In this document: piece after piece, positions 25,949-37,087 of the stretch
Position numbering within the stretch: the first letter of the stretch is position 1
Layout of the letters: the number at the start of each line of letters is the position of its first letter
Assembly (NCBI GenBank): GCA_951813065.1
Contig: CATOTH010000002.1
Span: 986,294 to 1,050,293, forward strand
DNA from: an uncultured Bryobacterales bacterium
GTDB taxonomy: Bacteria; Acidobacteriota; Terriglobia; Bryobacterales; UBA6623
Length of the DNA: 64,000 nucleotides
Direction of reading: 5' to 3'
The notes under the pieces: generated by a model
What the model was told of the DNA's origin: nothing
What the model saw: the letters and a program-made list of their open reading frames with translations, nothing else
Databases searched by the model: none
Translations under genes and position numbers: made by a program

Positions 25949-28603
25949 ATGGCACAGCACGTGTATTCATTCGGCGGCTCCAGAACCGAAGGAGACAAGT
26001 CCATGAGGGACACCCTTGGCGGCAAGGGTGCCAATCTCGCGGAGATGGCTCGGGCAGGCATTCCGGTCCCGCCCGGGTTCACCGTTTCGACGCAGGTCTG
26101 CAACATGTATCTGTCTGGCGGAAACCGGGTTCCCGACGAGGTCGAGGCCGAGATGGCCGCCAAGCTGGCGCAGCTTGAGGCCGACATGGGCAAGAAGCTC
26201 GGCGATGACGAGAATCCCCTGCTGCTGTCGGTCCGTTCCGGATCGAAGTTCTCGATGCCCGGCATGATGGACACGATCCTGAACCTCGGCCTCAACGACG
26301 AGGCAACCGAGGGACTTGCGCGGCTCAGCGGCAAGCAGGAGTTCGCTCTCGACTGCTACCGTCGCTTCATCATGATGTTCGGCGATGTCGTTATGGACGT
26401 GTCGAAGAGCGAATTCGAGGAGATCCTGGAGGAAATCAAGGAGAAGTTTGGAGCCGAGAACGACATGGATCTGACAGCCACGCAGCTTCAAGAGGTCGTG
26501 GCAGCGTTCAAGGCGCATTACAAGCAGGCGAAGGGCTCTGATTTCCCCCAGGACGCCCACGAGCAGCTCAAGTTGGCTCGCGATGCGGTCTTCCGTTCCT
26601 GGGACAACCCGCGTGCCAACCACTACCGCCGCATGCACGACATCCCACACGATCTTGGCACGGCCGTCAACGTGCAAGCTATGGTCTTCGGCAATCTCGG
26701 AGAGACCTCCGCGACGGGAGTAGGATTCACGCGCGATCCCGCGACCGGTTCCAACGAGTTTTACGGCGAGTTCCTGCTCAACGCCCAGGGCGAGGATGTC
26801 GTCGCCGGCATTCGCACGCCCCGGCCGATCGCAGAGCTCAGCTCTGTGCTTCCCGAGGCCTACGAGGAACTGCGGTCGATCACCGACCGGCTGGAAAAAC
26901 ACTACCGCGACGTGCAGGACTTCGAGTTCACCATCGAGGAAGGCAAGCTCTTCATGCTCCAGACGCGCAACGGGAAGCGCACCGGAGCGGCTGCCGTCAA
27001 GTTTGCCGTGGACATGGTCGCCGAGGGGCTCATCGACGATCGCGAAGCCGTAATGCGAGTCGAGCCGCAGCATCTGGACCAGCTGCTGCACCCGGTGATC
27101 GAGCCCGGTTCGAAGGGCACGCTGACGACGCTCACGGTTGGTCTTCCCGCGTCGCCCGGCGCGGCCGTTGGCCGGATTGTCTTCTCGGCTGACGACGCTG
27201 TCGAAGAGGCGGGGCAGGGGAATCCCGTAGTACTGGTGCGCGCCGAGACCACGCCGGAGGACATTCACGGTATGGAAGCGGCCCGGGGCATCCTGACCTC
27301 GCGCGGGGGAATGACTTCGCACGCGGCGGTCGTTGCCCGCGGCATGGGGTCGCCCTGCGTCGCCGGTGCTGGCGAAGTCAATGTCGACTCCAGGGCCAGG
27401 AAGGTCTCCTGCAATGGCCACGAGCTTAGCGCCGGGGACTGGATTTCCATCGACGGGTCGACTGGCGAGGTGTTCGCCGGGCAGGCGTCCACGATCGACC
27501 CCGACCCCACATCAGGAGAGTTCGCGCGGTTCATGGAGTTCGTGGACAAGCACCGCAAGGCGCGCGTGCGGGCCAATGCCGAGACGCCGCGTGATGCCCG
27601 CGCGGCGCGCACGTTCGGAGCCGAGGGGATCGGTCTGTGCCGCACCGAGCACATGTTTTTTGAGCCCGAGCGGATCGAGCATGTCCGCCAGATGATCCTC
27701 GCCGAGGATGCCGAGACGCGGGCGGCCGCGCTGAGCAAGCTGCTTCCCATGCAGCGGCAGGACTTCGTCGAGCTCTTCGAGGTAATGGACGGCTATCCCG
27801 TGATCGTCCGCACGCTGGATCCCCCGCTGCACGAGTTCCTGCCCAAGCGCGAGGAGTTGATGGTCCAGGTGGCCCAGCTGGAAGCGTCGGGGGCGGACGA
27901 GACCAAGCGGCAGGAAATCGCGGCGCTCCTCGAACGTGTTGAAGAGTTGCACGAATTCAATCCCATGCTGGGGCACCGCGGGTGCCGTCTTGGGATCACA
28001 TTCCCCGAAATCACCGCCATGCAGGCCCGCGCGATCTTCGAAGCGGCCGTCGAGTGCGCCAGGAAGGGCGTCAATGCGATTCCGGAAGTGATGATTCCGC
28101 TTGTCGGGAACCACAAGGAACTGGCGCACCAGAAAAAGATCGTGGTGGATACGGCCGAGCAGGTGCTGGCCGAATCCGGACAGAAGGTGCATTACAAGGT
28201 CGGCACGATGATCGAGGTGCCTCGCGGGGCGCTCACGGCGGACGAAATCGCCCGGCATGCGGAGTTCTTCAGCTTCGGCACGAACGACCTCACGCAAACC
28301 ACGTTCGGTTTCAGCCGCGACGATTCGGGCAATTTCATCCAGCCGTACCTGGAGCAGGGCATCCTTGAGGACGATCCATTCCAGGTGCTGGATAGCACGG
28401 GAGTTGGCCAGTTGATCCAGATCGCCCTCGAGAAGGGCCGTGCCACGCGACCCGGCCTCGAGGTCGGGATCTGCGGCGAGCACGGCGGGGAGCCGAAGTC
28501 GGTGACTTTCTGCGTCCGCTCCGGCCTGAACTACGTCAGCTGCTCGCCGTATCGCGTGCCGATCGCCCGGCTGGCGGCGGCCCAGGCTGAAATCACGGCA
28601 TAG
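25949..28603 (+). CDS. ppdK: Pyruvate, phosphate dikinase
   Basis: 884 residues; interconverts pyruvate + ATP + Pi with PEP + AMP + PPi in the cytoplasm. N-terminal ATP-grasp part: GGKGANLAEMARAGIPVPPGFTVST and GFTRDPATGSNEFYGEFLLNAQGEDVVAG. Swivelling domain: TSRGGMTSHAAVVARGMGSPCV with the phospho-accepting His. C-terminal PEP/pyruvate barrel: GLCRTEHMFFE, GHRGCRLG, FSFGTNDLTQTTFGFSRDD and GICGEHGGEP. ATG at 25949 is preceded by CAGAGAGAAG and matches the family N-terminus; the frame is open upstream but not conserved. Likely gives reversible glycolysis or gluconeogenesis. Confidence 0.96.
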   Translation: MAQHVYSFGGSRTEGDKSMRDTLGGKGANLAEMARAGIPVPPGFTVSTQVCNMYLSGGNRVPDEVEAEMAAKLAQLEADMGKKLGDDENPLLLSVRSGSKFSMPGMMDTILNLGLNDEATEGLARLSGKQEFALDCYRRFIMMFGDVVMDVSKSEFEEILEEIKEKFGAENDMDLTATQLQEVVAAFKAHYKQAKGSDFPQDAHEQLKLARDAVFRSWDNPRANHYRRMHDIPHDLGTAVNVQAMVFGNLGETSATGVGFTRDPATGSNEFYGEFLLNAQGEDVVAGIRTPRPIAELSSVLPEAYEELRSITDRLEKHYRDVQDFEFTIEEGKLFMLQTRNGKRTGAAAVKFAVDMVAEGLIDDREAVMRVEPQHLDQLLHPVIEPGSKGTLTTLTVGLPASPGAAVGRIVFSADDAVEEAGQGNPVVLVRAETTPEDIHGMEAARGILTSRGGMTSHAAVVARGMGSPCVAGAGEVNVDSRARKVSCNGHELSAGDWISIDGSTGEVFAGQASTIDPDPTSGEFARFMEFVDKHRKARVRANAETPRDARAARTFGAEGIGLCRTEHMFFEPERIEHVRQMILAEDAETRAAALSKLLPMQRQDFVELFEVMDGYPVIVRTLDPPLHEFLPKREELMVQVAQLEASGADETKRQEIAALLERVEELHEFNPMLGHRGCRLGITFPEITAMQARAIFEAAVECARKGVNAIPEVMIPLVGNHKELAHQKKIVVDTAEQVLAESGQKVHYKVGTMIEVPRGALTADEIARHAEFFSFGTNDLTQTTFGFSRDDSGNFIQPYLEQGILEDDPFQVLDSTGVGQLIQIALEKGRATRPGLEVGICGEHGGEPKSVTFCVRSGLNYVSCSPYRVPIARLAAAQAEITA

Positions 28604-28662
28604 CCTCGAACGCCAACTCCGTTCCGTCAGAGCGGTCGGAGGCAGCTTCGAAGAGGGTTGCC

Positions 28663-30471
28663 TCAGGCCGTCATTGACGCCATGAACTCGCTGTTCGTGC
28701 GGGTCTTGGACATCCTGTCGAGCAGCAGCTCGGCGGCCTCGACCGTCTGCAGGCCACTCAGGACGCGGCGCAGGACCCAGACCTTGTTGAGGGTCTCCTG
28801 TGACAGCAGGAGTTCCTCCTTGCGAGTGCCGCTGCGGTTCGTGTCGATCGCCGGGAAGATCCGCTTGTCGACGAGCTTGCGATCGAGGTGGGTCTCCATG
28901 TTGCCGGTCCCCTTGAATTCCTCGAAGATGACTTCGTCCATGCGGCTGCCGGTTTCCACCAGCGCCGTCGCGACGATCGTCAGGGAACCGCCTTCCTCTA
29001 TGTTGCGTGCGGCCCCGAAGAATCGCTTCGGGCGCTGCAGCGCGTTGGAATCGACACCTCCTGAGAGGACCTTGCCGGATGGCGGGGCAATCGTGTTGTA
29101 GGCCCGCGCGAGACGGGTGATGGAATCCAGCAGGATGACCACGTCGCGCTTGTGCTCAACGAGGCGCTTCGCCTTGTCGATCACCATTTCGGCGATCTGC
29201 ACGTGTCTGGAGGCGGGCTCGTCGAATGTCGAGCTGATCACCTCGCCGCGGACGGAGCGCTGCATGTCGGTCACTTCCTCCGGGCGCTCGTCGATCAACA
29301 GCACGATCAGGTAGACATCGGGCTGGTTTGTTGTGATCGAGTTGGCGATTGCCTGCAGCAGCATCGTCTTGCCTGTCCTCGGCGGCGCTACGATCAGTCC
29401 ACGCTGTCCCTTGCCAATCGGCACGAGCAGGTCCATCACACGACCGCTGTAGTTGTGCTGGCTGGTTTCGAGCTTGAATCGCCCTTGGGGGTAGAGCGGT
29501 GTCAGGTTGTCGAACAGGATTTTCTTCTTTGTTGCACCGTCCACCGCCTCGAAGTTGACGGCCTGGACCTTGAGCAGCGGGAAAAAGCGCTCGGCCTCGT
29601 TGGGAGGCCGCACGAATCCCGTGACCGTATCGCCGATTCGGAGGTTCGACCGCCGTATCAGCGTCTGTGACACATAGATGTCGTCGGGAGCCGGAAGGTA
29701 GTTGTACTCGGGGGATCGCAGGAACCCGAACCCCTCGGGCATGACCTCCAGCACGCCTTGTGACAGGATCAACCCGGTACCCTTCGTCTCAGTTGCCAGG
29801 ATCTCGAAAATCAGTTCCGGCTTGCGCACGCGGGCGGTTGTCTCGATACCGAGCTCGCGCGCTTTCAGGTGGAGGTCCGTGATGCTGAGCGCCTTGAGCG
29901 ACGCCAAGTCCATCGGAGCCGTGCCGGCGGCCTTCATGGCCTCGACGGCGGCTTCAAACTGGGCTTCCTCGTCGATCTCTTCGGCCCGGTCAGGTCCGCG
30001 GGAGCGCCGCTTGGGGCGTTCCCGCCTGCCGCGCGAATCGCGACCACCTCTGCGTTCGGAGCCCTCTCCCTCGCTCTCTCCGCCTTCGCGACTTCTGGCT
30101 TGCCGGTCCTCGGACCCGCGCGGACCGTCCGCAGAGTCCCCGTCCCGTCCCTTGAAGCGGTTGCGCCTGCCGCGCCTACCGCCGGTATCCTCCCTGTCGC
30201 GGGCCGGCTGTTCCGTAGTAGTTGGTCTCTCGTCGTCCGCCTGCGCTTCCTTGCCCGTGTCGGTCGCAGCCTCCGAACTGCCGCCCTCATCGGCGGACTC
30301 CTTCGAAGCCGGGGATGCTGCCCGTTCTTCGTCCCTGGGCTTTTCCTCGCGCCGCCTGGATCGGCGGGCCGGGCGCCGGGGCGCATCGTCCGCGCTCGGC
30401 TGCGCCTCCGCGCGGTCGTCAGCGGGGACGGCCGAAATTTCGTCTGGCTTGTCCTTGGACTTAGAGGGCAT
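28663..30471 (-). CDS. rho: Transcription termination factor Rho with long disordered N-terminal extension
   Basis: 602 residues, hexameric RNA helicase. Residues 1 to about 170 form a low-complexity Arg/Glu/Asp/Ser-rich extension ([20 protein letters not shown] and similar), then the Rho N-terminal helical domain ([22 protein letters not shown]), the cold-shock-like RNA-binding domain ([22 protein letters not shown]), Walker [14 protein letters not shown], Walker [19 protein letters not shown], and the Q/R-loop region [24 protein letters not shown]. Extensions like this occur in Actinobacteria, Bacteroidetes and some Acidobacteriota, where they aid RNA binding or phase separation. Convergent with ppdK, with only 59 bases between the stops. 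Confidence 0.96.
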   Translation of the reverse strand: MPSKSKDKPDEISAVPADDRAEAQPSADDAPRRPARRSRRREEKPRDEERAASPASKESADEGGSSEAATDTGKEAQADDERPTTTEQPARDREDTGGRRGRRNRFKGRDGDSADGPRGSEDRQARSREGGESEGEGSERRGGRDSRGRRERPKRRSRGPDRAEEIDEEAQFEAAVEAMKAAGTAPMDLASLKALSITDLHLKARELGIETTARVRKPELIFEILATETKGTGLILSQGVLEVMPEGFGFLRSPEYNYLPAPDDIYVSQTLIRRSNLRIGDTVTGFVRPPNEAERFFPLLKVQAVNFEAVDGATKKKILFDNLTPLYPQGRFKLETSQHNYSGRVMDLLVPIGKGQRGLIVAPPRTGKTMLLQAIANSITTNQPDVYLIVLLIDERPEEVTDMQRSVRGEVISSTFDEPASRHVQIAEMVIDKAKRLVEHKRDVVILLDSITRLARAYNTIAPPSGKVLSGGVDSNALQRPKRFFGAARNIEEGGSLTIVATALVETGSRMDEVIFEEFKGTGNMETHLDRKLVDKRIFPAIDTNRSGTRKEELLLSQETLNKVWVLRRVLSGLQTVEAAELLLDRMSKTRTNSEFMASMTA

Positions 30472-30519
30472 GATTCATTTCGTTCCCGTCGCAAAGCGTC
30501 CACGCGTGCGTGGCTGAAA

Positions 30520-31122
30520 TCATGCGGCGAGAGCCAATTCAATGGCTCGCCAGAGTTGCTGCACGCCTTCCCCGGTCACTGCGGAGAACGGGATCGGGTC
30601 GGCGAAGCTTTCCTCGATGGAGCGGATAGCGCGTGACCGCGCTGCTCGCTTTAGCTTATCCGATTTGGCGGCTGCAACACAGAAGGCCTGGCCGCTGGCA
30701 TCCAGCCAATCCTTCATCTGGCGGTCCAGAGGCGTTGGTCCGTGCCGGATATCGACGATCAACACAACCAACTTCAGCGCGTCGCGTTCCACCAGGTATG
30801 ACTCGGCGAGTCGCTTCCACCGATTCTGCTCGTCGTGCGAGGCCTTTGCGAAACCGTAGCCGGGAAGGTCGGCGAAATACATGCGGCGGGCGATGCGGAA
30901 AAAATTCACGGCACGCGTTCGCCCGGGCGTTTGGCTGGTCTTGGCGAGAGCCTTGCGGCTCACGCCGCCCTCCAGGCGCAAGTGCTTGCCCGACCGCAGC
31001 AGGAGGGCGTTCAAGAGGCTCGACTTGCCGACATTGCTGCGGCCGACGAACGCGACCTCCGGCAAACGGTCCCTCGGGAACTGCCCCGCGTCGTGAGCAC
31101 TCAGGACGAATTCTACCGGCAT
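30520..31122 (-). CDS. engB: Ribosome-biogenesis GTPase EngB/YsxC
   Basis: A 200-residue small GTPase needed for large-subunit ribosome assembly. G1 GRSNVGKSSLLNAL, G2 region KTSQTPGRTRAVNFF, G3 DLPGYGFAKAS, G4-like AAAKSDKLKRA (the usual T/NKxD reads AKSD here), G5 FSAVTGEGV. It starts 24 bases after the lon stop in the same direction, as in the common clpX-lon-engB gene order. Confidence 0.94.
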   Translation of the reverse strand: MPVEFVLSAHDAGQFPRDRLPEVAFVGRSNVGKSSLLNALLLRSGKHLRLEGGVSRKALAKTSQTPGRTRAVNFFRIARRMYFADLPGYGFAKASHDEQNRWKRLAESYLVERDALKLVVLIVDIRHGPTPLDRQMKDWLDASGQAFCVAAAKSDKLKRAARSRAIRSIEESFADPIPFSAVTGEGVQQLWRAIELALAA

Positions 31123-31146
31123 CGATCCCGGCCGGCGCGGCGAAGC

Positions 31147-33561
31147 CTAGTTCGCCACCCGCTCCTCGTGTTGCGCGACTTCCACGCCCCCCGAAGTGAA
31201 GGGGTGTTTGGAGAGCTCGTCGATCGGCTCTACCAGAGCCAGCGCGAGCACGTCGTCCATGGTCTCCACGAAGTGCAGCTTCAGCCCTTCGCGGACGTTT
31301 TCGGGCACGTCGGGAAGATCCTTCTGATTGTCCTTGGGCAGGATTACTTCCTTGATGCCGTTGCGGTTCGCGGCGAGCAGCTTCTCCTTCATGCCGCCAA
31401 TGGGGAGCACCTTGCCGCGCAACGTGACCTCGCCCGTCATGGCCACCTCCCCGCGCACCTTGACCTTCGTCAGGGCGCTAGCGAGAGCGGTGGTCAGCGT
31501 AATCCCGGCCGAAGGGCCGTCCTTGGGGATTGCACCCTCCGGCACATGCACGTGGATGTCGAGATTCTGGTAGAAGTTCTTCGGCAGCCCGAACGCTCCC
31601 GAGCGCGAGCGAATGTAGCTCATCGCCGCTCGCGCGGATTCCTGCATCACGTCGCCCAGCATTCCCGTCAGCGTCAGCTTGCCCTGGCCGTCCATCAGCG
31701 TCGCTTCGATATGCAGCAGCGTACCGCCGAGTTCGGTCCATGCCAGCCCCATTCCGATCCCGACCTGGTTCTTGAGGTCGGCACCCGGGTCGCGGTACTT
31801 GGGCACCTTCAGGAACTTCTGGACGTTGGTGGCGGTTACCCGTGTCTTGGTGCTGCGCTTGCCCTCGGTGTTGCGCACGACCTTCAGGGCCACCTTACGG
31901 CAAATGTTGCCGATCTCGCGCTCGAGATTGCGCACACCGGCTTCCCGGGTGTACTGCTCGATGATGGCGCGGATGCCCTCCGAGGTGAACTCGATGTGCT
32001 TGCCCGGCTTGAGCCCCACGCCCTCGATTTGCTTGGTAACCAGGTGGCGCTTGGCGATCTCGGTCTTCTCCTGCTCCGTGTAGCCGCTGATCCGGATCAC
32101 TTCCATGCGGTCGAGCAGCGGTGGGGGCAGCGTATGCAGCACGTTGGCCGTGGCGATGAAGAACACTTGGCTGAGGTCGAATTCCACGTCCAGGTAGTGA
32201 TCCTGGAAGGCGGAGTTCTGCTCCGGGTCAAGCACTTCCATGAGTGCCGCGGACGGGTCCCCGCGGAAGTCCGTGGACATCTTGTCGACTTCGTCCAGCA
32301 TGAAGACCGGATTGCGGGTACCCGCCTTCTTCATCATCTGGATGATCTGTCCGGGCAGCGCGCCGATGTACGTACGCCGGTGGCCGCGGATCTCGGCTTC
32401 GTCGCGCACGCCGCCTAGCGAGAGCCGCACGAACTTGCGGCCCGTGGCCCTGGCGATCGACCGGCCAAGGGACGTCTTGCCGACGCCCGGGGGGCCTACG
32501 AAGCACAGGATCGATCCTTGCGGCCGGGTCACGAGGCGCCGCACTGCAAGAAACTCCAGAATCCGCTCCTTGACTTTCTCCAGGCCGTAGTGGTCGGCCT
32601 CCAGCACTCTCTCCGCGTTGCCGAGGTCGCGAATCTCGCGGCTCTTGGCCTTCCAGGGCACCGCGAGCAGCCAGTCGATGTAGTTGTGGGAGACAGTGGC
32701 TTCCGCCGACATGGGCGGCATGTTCTCAAGCTTCTGGACTTCGGCCAGCGCCTTGGTGCTGGCGTCCTTGCTCATGCCGGATTCCTTGATCCGCTTGCGG
32801 TACTGCTCGAATTCGCTCTTCTCGCCGCGTCCCAGCTCCTTCTGGATGGCCTTGATCTTCTCGTTGAGGTAGTACTCCTTCTGGACCTTCTCCATCTGCT
32901 TCTTGACGCGGCCCTGGATCGTGCGGTCAAGGGAGAGCTTCTCGATTTCGATATCCAGCAGCTCGGCGATGCGCGTGAGGCGTTCGACAGGGTCGAAAAT
33001 CTCAAGCAGGTCCTGCTTCTCGGGCACGGTGAGTTGGAGGTTGGCGCCAATGGTGTCCGACAGCTTGCCGGGGTCCTCGACCCGCACCGCGGCGATCATG
33101 GTTTCGTAGTTCAGGCTCTGGCTCTGCTTCACGAACTGCTCGAACACTGCCGTGACCCGGCTCTTCAGCTGCTCCAGGTCGGGGTGCGGGGACACCGGGA
33201 ACTGCACGGTCTCGATAACGGCCTGCATGTAGCCCTCGTCCAGCCGGACGCTGCGCAGCTTGGCGCGCTCCAGGCCCTCGACGAGAACCTTGATGTTGCC
33301 GTCCGGCAGCTTGAGGCTCTGCACGATGCTAACGATCGTGCCGACCTGGTAGACCTCGTCGGGATTGGGGCCGTCGTTCGAGGCGTCGTGCTGGGTCGCC
33401 AGGAAGATCTTCTTATCGTGCGCGAGCGCCGCTTCGAGGGCCATCACGCTGGCTTCACGGCCGACGACAAACGGGGACATCATGTGGGGGAAGATCACCA
33501 CGTCCCGGATGGGCATCATCGGCAGGCGCACCTTGGACTTGGCGCCGCTTGAACTAGGCAT
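31147..33561 (-). CDS. lon: ATP-dependent protease La (LonA)
   Basis: 804 residues. N-terminal substrate-binding domain begins [23 protein letters not shown]; a coiled-coil region ([21 protein letters not shown]) leads to the AAA+ module with Walker [16 protein letters not shown] and [12 protein letters not shown]; the C-terminal protease has catalytic Ser in KDGPSAGIT and catalytic Lys in [12 protein letters not shown]. Cytoplasmic protein quality control. The stop is followed after 24 bases by engB, and clpX lies just upstream on the same strand. Confidence 0.97.
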   Translation of the reverse strand: MPSSSGAKSKVRLPMMPIRDVVIFPHMMSPFVVGREASVMALEAALAHDKKIFLATQHDASNDGPNPDEVYQVGTIVSIVQSLKLPDGNIKVLVEGLERAKLRSVRLDEGYMQAVIETVQFPVSPHPDLEQLKSRVTAVFEQFVKQSQSLNYETMIAAVRVEDPGKLSDTIGANLQLTVPEKQDLLEIFDPVERLTRIAELLDIEIEKLSLDRTIQGRVKKQMEKVQKEYYLNEKIKAIQKELGRGEKSEFEQYRKRIKESGMSKDASTKALAEVQKLENMPPMSAEATVSHNYIDWLLAVPWKAKSREIRDLGNAERVLEADHYGLEKVKERILEFLAVRRLVTRPQGSILCFVGPPGVGKTSLGRSIARATGRKFVRLSLGGVRDEAEIRGHRRTYIGALPGQIIQMMKKAGTRNPVFMLDEVDKMSTDFRGDPSAALMEVLDPEQNSAFQDHYLDVEFDLSQVFFIATANVLHTLPPPLLDRMEVIRISGYTEQEKTEIAKRHLVTKQIEGVGLKPGKHIEFTSEGIRAIIEQYTREAGVRNLEREIGNICRKVALKVVRNTEGKRSTKTRVTATNVQKFLKVPKYRDPGADLKNQVGIGMGLAWTELGGTLLHIEATLMDGQGKLTLTGMLGDVMQESARAAMSYIRSRSGAFGLPKNFYQNLDIHVHVPEGAIPKDGPSAGITLTTALASALTKVKVRGEVAMTGEVTLRGKVLPIGGMKEKLLAANRNGIKEVILPKDNQKDLPDVPENVREGLKLHFVETMDDVLALALVEPIDELSKHPFTSGGVEVAQHEERVAN

Positions 33562-33630
33562 ACCCCTATTCTACGACGCGGCTTCGTTCTCGCTGGGCAT
33601 GGCGGCCCGAGCGATTGGCGGGAGGAGCGG

Positions 33631-34941
33631 CTAGCCCGCCTTTTCCAGCAGCCGCGTCCGGAAGTGCCTGTGGTCCTCGAGCACCATCTCCTCGGTCACC
33701 ACGAATTCCTTGACTCGCTTCGACTGGGAGGGCAGGTAGTACATCAGTTCGAGCATCAGGTCTTCCATGATCATCCGGAGTCCGCGCGCACCGAGATTGC
33801 GCTCCAACGCGAGTTTAGCGATGGCTTTCATCGCCCCGGAATCGAGGGTCAACTGGATGTTTTCGTACTCGAAGAGCTTCTGGTACTGCTTGATGAGGGA
33901 GTTCTTCGGCTCGGCCAGGATCTGAACCAGTGTCGGCTCGTCCAGGTCGCCGAGGGTGGCCATGACAGGCAGCCTGCCGATGAATTCCGGGATGAACCCG
34001 AAGCGGATGAGATCCTGTGGCTGGACCTGGCCCAGCAACCCGAGATCTTCGTCGCCCTCGCCCGAGACGATCGGCTCTGGCGGCACGCCCTGCTCGATTT
34101 CCTCGGCATTGCGGAATCCGACCACGCGGGAGTCAACCCGGCGGGCCACGAGCTTATCGAGCCCGACGAACGCTCCGCCGCAAATGAACAGGATGTTCGA
34201 GGTGTCGATGGGCGTGAATTCCTGGTGGGGGTGCTTGCGGCCACCCTGGGGCGGCACGTTGGCTATGCTGCCCTCCAAGATCTTGAGCAACGCCTGCTGC
34301 ACGCCCTCGCCCGAGACGTCACGCGTGATCGACGGATTCTCGTCACGCCGGCTCAGCTTGTCAATCTCGTCGATATAGATGATGCCCTTCTGGGCGCGGC
34401 TGACATCGCCGTTCGCCGCTTGCAGGAGACTGAGGATGATGTTCTCGACATCCTCTCCGACGTAACCGGCCTCGGTCAGCGTGGTGGCGTCCGTGATGGC
34501 GAAAGGCACGTCCAGGATCTTCGCCAGCGTTTGGGCCAGCAGCGTCTTGCCCGTACCAGTCGGGCCAATCAGCAGGATGTTCGATTTCTGGACCTCGACT
34601 TCGGCTTCGCCGTCTGCCGGCGCCGTCCGCGGATGCTGAATGAAGGTGCGCTTGTAGTGGTTGTAGACGGCGACCGAGAGCCGTTTCTTGGCCGCATGTT
34701 GGCCGATCACGTATTGATCAAGCTTGTCCTTGATCTCTTGGGGTTTGAGGAGGGTGAAGCCCCCGGGCCCGGTCTTGTTGGTGCTCTCTTCGTCGAGAAT
34801 TGCCGTGCAGATCAGGACGCACTCGTCGCAAATATAGGATTTTGGGTAGTCGCCAGGAGTGGCTATGAGCTTGGAGACGATGTCTTGGCTCTTACGGCAA
34901 AAGGAACAGCGCAATGCTCCTTCCGAAGGCGATCGTTTCAC
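33631..34941 (-). CDS. clpX: ClpX, ATPase subunit of the ClpXP protease
   Basis: 436 residues. N-terminal zinc-binding domain with Cys pairs (LRCSFCRKS and ICDECVLIC), Walker [16 protein letters not shown], pore loop GYVGEDVE, Walker [15 protein letters not shown], and the [17 protein letters not shown] region. It unfolds tagged proteins for ClpP. GTG start at 34941 with AGGAG seven bases upstream. The expected upstream neighbours tig and clpP are absent: 478 bases of non-coding sequence and unrelated genes follow instead, so clpP must be elsewhere. Confidence 0.96.
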   Translation of the reverse strand: MKRSPSEGALRCSFCRKSQDIVSKLIATPGDYPKSYICDECVLICTAILDEESTNKTGPGGFTLLKPQEIKDKLDQYVIGQHAAKKRLSVAVYNHYKRTFIQHPRTAPADGEAEVEVQKSNILLIGPTGTGKTLLAQTLAKILDVPFAITDATTLTEAGYVGEDVENIILSLLQAANGDVSRAQKGIIYIDEIDKLSRRDENPSITRDVSGEGVQQALLKILEGSIANVPPQGGRKHPHQEFTPIDTSNILFICGGAFVGLDKLVARRVDSRVVGFRNAEEIEQGVPPEPIVSGEGDEDLGLLGQVQPQDLIRFGFIPEFIGRLPVMATLGDLDEPTLVQILAEPKNSLIKQYQKLFEYENIQLTLDSGAMKAIAKLALERNLGARGLRMIMEDLMLELMYYLPSQSKRVKEFVVTEEMVLEDHRHFRTRLLEKAG

Positions 34942-35419
34942 ACAGATCTCCTATTCGAGTCTTTTAGCAAGCATGGGGAGGAACGTGAACTCCGGTTAGC
35001 AAGTCCATCGTACCAGAGGGTTCGCGCGGCTGTAAACTCGCAGCGATTCGCCGACCAGACGCGTCGCCGGACAGGACTGGAACTGGACTCTGGCGAATCG
35101 GTGCAACCTTCGAGGGTGTCTGGCGACATGCTGGCGCAGGTACGGGGAACGGCCATCAAGCGCGAATCGAAGTGCCGGAACGGATTGGGCAAGCACCGGA
35201 GCGGCTCGGCACAGCCCGATACAGCGCTTCAGCGGGGCAACCCACCACAGGAGACCGGCCTATCTTGTGTTGCAGGGCTCGCCCATGAGACACAGACTCT
35301 GTTGTGTCTCACATCCCATCATGCGTTCTCATTCCTGATTCTTCGTCTTGGCTGCAGTCACTACAATTCGCTGGAGGATCCGTCCTGGGAACATGACTGA
35401 CGTTGGGTGCTGCAGCCAG
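34942..35419. other. Intergenic region upstream of clpX, with one hairpin
   Basis: No gene found. TGAGACACA (35286-35294) and TGTGTCTCA (35303-35311) form a 9-bp stem with an 8-base loop, without a T run on either side; it may be a regulatory or RNA element rather than a terminator. The rest holds the clpX promoter region and the 3' flank of the propeller gene. Confidence 0.4.
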
Positions 35420-36409
35420 CTAGAAACTACTTGTTGGTCCCCAGGCAAGATTGAAGCCAGTTTCCGAGAAGCGGTCACGAAAGACAAGATTCTCTCCATC
35501 CGAGCCGAGAGCGATCAGCCCGGAATTGGCTCCTAGGTCGACTGCCTCGAGCTGGCCGGTATCGCGGTCGAGCCTGTATAGCGCCACGTTGGTACCATGC
35601 TTCTCCCTGTGGGTAGTTGCCAATGGACCGCGCAACATTCCGGTCACGTAGAGTTCGCCGGAGTCAGTGGGGATGATGTTCATGAACTTGCGCTTTTCGT
35701 GAACTTCTAGGTGCCCGCTCCTGACAATCAAGCCGTCGGTTGAAACCAGAGCCCAGTATCCGGATAGGTTCGACAGTATCGCAACGTAGTTCTTTGATGT
35801 CCCCAGACTGGCGTCATATGCGGGGTGGCGACGATCCGTAGAAACACTTAACCTCGGCAACAGGGACCGTACAAATTTCCCGTCCCGGTCGTACTGTCTC
35901 AGAATGTCGTGAACTGGCTTCTCCTGACCGATTCGCTGATTGCCGATCATCCTTTCACCCGGCTCGATTTCCCTTCCCATAGCCCAAAGACTGCCGTCTC
36001 CCGTGAATCCGATCTCATCGGAGACAAAGGGATATGTCGGGATCGTCCCAGCCATGTTTCCGTCCATGTCGAGCATTGCGAGATCTGAGCTATTGCGCCC
36101 TTTCCAGTCTGTGGCTCCGGCAATTGCCGCAACTCGGCCATCAGGAGACACCGCAATATCTCTAACGCTTACTCGGTGCACATCTGGAAGTTCGAGGTGC
36201 TTGTCGAATCTAGGCTGGCCCGATTGATGGGTGACGATCAGGCCGTTCCGGTGAGTGTTGACCGAGAAGACGTGCCCGTTCTCGAATTGAGGGAGCCACC
36301 GGGTTGTGATGTTGGTAACAGGCTGCCGCTTGGTGATCCGGACAATCTCTGCCTGTAGCGGACCCAGAATGATTCCAACCAGGGCAGCAAGAAGAACTGT
36401 GCGTCTCAT
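35420..36409 (-). CDS. Secreted WD40/propeller-like hypothetical protein
   Basis: 329 residues with a Sec signal peptide (MRRTVLLAALVGIILGPLQAE) and then recurrent blade-like segments such as VRDIAVSPDGRVAAIAG, SDEIGFTGDGSLWAMGRE, IIPTDSGELYVTGML and ALGSDGENLVFRDRFSE, typical of beta-propellers. A strong Shine-Dalgarno AAGGAGG stands eight bases before the ATG. Its base composition is visibly less GC-rich than the housekeeping block. No catalytic signature; function unknown. Confidence 0.6.
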   Translation of the reverse strand: MRRTVLLAALVGIILGPLQAEIVRITKRQPVTNITTRWLPQFENGHVFSVNTHRNGLIVTHQSGQPRFDKHLELPDVHRVSVRDIAVSPDGRVAAIAGATDWKGRNSSDLAMLDMDGNMAGTIPTYPFVSDEIGFTGDGSLWAMGREIEPGERMIGNQRIGQEKPVHDILRQYDRDGKFVRSLLPRLSVSTDRRHPAYDASLGTSKNYVAILSNLSGYWALVSTDGLIVRSGHLEVHEKRKFMNIIPTDSGELYVTGMLRGPLATTHREKHGTNVALYRLDRDTGQLEAVDLGANSGLIALGSDGENLVFRDRFSETGFNLAWGPTSSF

Positions 36410-36688
36410 GATCGTTTCCTCCTTCGACGAGTCTTGCCAGCCGGATACGCGTGCGTCCTCTTATGTCTCTTGTCGGGAGATGGAATCGAGGAGCGAGGCG
36501 AATTGTGTTCCGGCATCGTCAGATAGGACGAGCGGGGAGTGGAGCCCGTGCAACCAATCGAAGACCCAAACAGGAACGGTTGGAGCTGGCAGATTGGGAA
36601 CTGGCGTGCCCCCCGTAGGCACGGCAATTGAGAACACTCAGACCGCCGGTGTCCGATTGGCAGGCGTGCCTGTAGAGGCTGAGTAAGG

Positions 36689-36913
36689 CTACTCCATCTT
36701 GTCTCGGCGGATGCGGTTGTACAACGGCCGGAGCAGCATCATAGCGATGCTTGTCCAGGCAGGGATGAACGCGATGAACCAATATTGCGCCCCAAGGATC
36801 GGACTCACGAAAAACAAGAAGAAAAGTGCTCCGCCGATCACGGTCCACACCAACGGCAAGAAATCGGTGTCCCGCGACCTAGCAAACGTCGCCAGTGATC
36901 GGATCACAGACAC
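36689..36913 (-). CDS. Small two-helix membrane protein
   Basis: 74 residues starting at a GTG with a perfect AGGAGG six bases upstream, which is why this start is preferred to the longer open frame (to 37051). Two hydrophobic helices (about residues 19-36 and 40-58: LPLVWTVIGGALFFLFF, YWFIAFIPAWTSIAMMLL) and a basic tail NRIRRDKME. Resembles 2TM-domain small inner-membrane proteins. Gap to neighbours is 174 to 279 bases on each side, so probably its own transcript. Function unknown. Confidence 0.6.
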   Translation of the reverse strand: MSVIRSLATFARSRDTDFLPLVWTVIGGALFFLFFVSPILGAQYWFIAFIPAWTSIAMMLLRPLYNRIRRDKME

Positions 36914-37087
36914 TCTGTGCCTCCTACTCGCGATCCGGGCGCCCGGTCTTTGGACGCTCGGTGATGCAATCCACGGCGAGTTCCGGAGATAGTACTCCGG
37001 TGAGATGTGGCCACTCCCAACACCAACCGCTGCCGACACCAGGACAGCCATCCCAGTTGCAAGCCAGCCCGCGTGTCCACCGTCAGA

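Noticed and set aside
25967..27421. Minus-strand open frame of 484 codons opposite ppdK
   Set aside because: Shadow of the ppdK gene, which has all family motifs in the plus frame.
33664..35400. Long plus-strand open frame of 578 codons opposite clpX
   Set aside because: Its translation is an antisense shadow of clpX (GC-rich third positions keep the opposite frame open) and shows no domain pattern, while the clpX frame is unmistakable.
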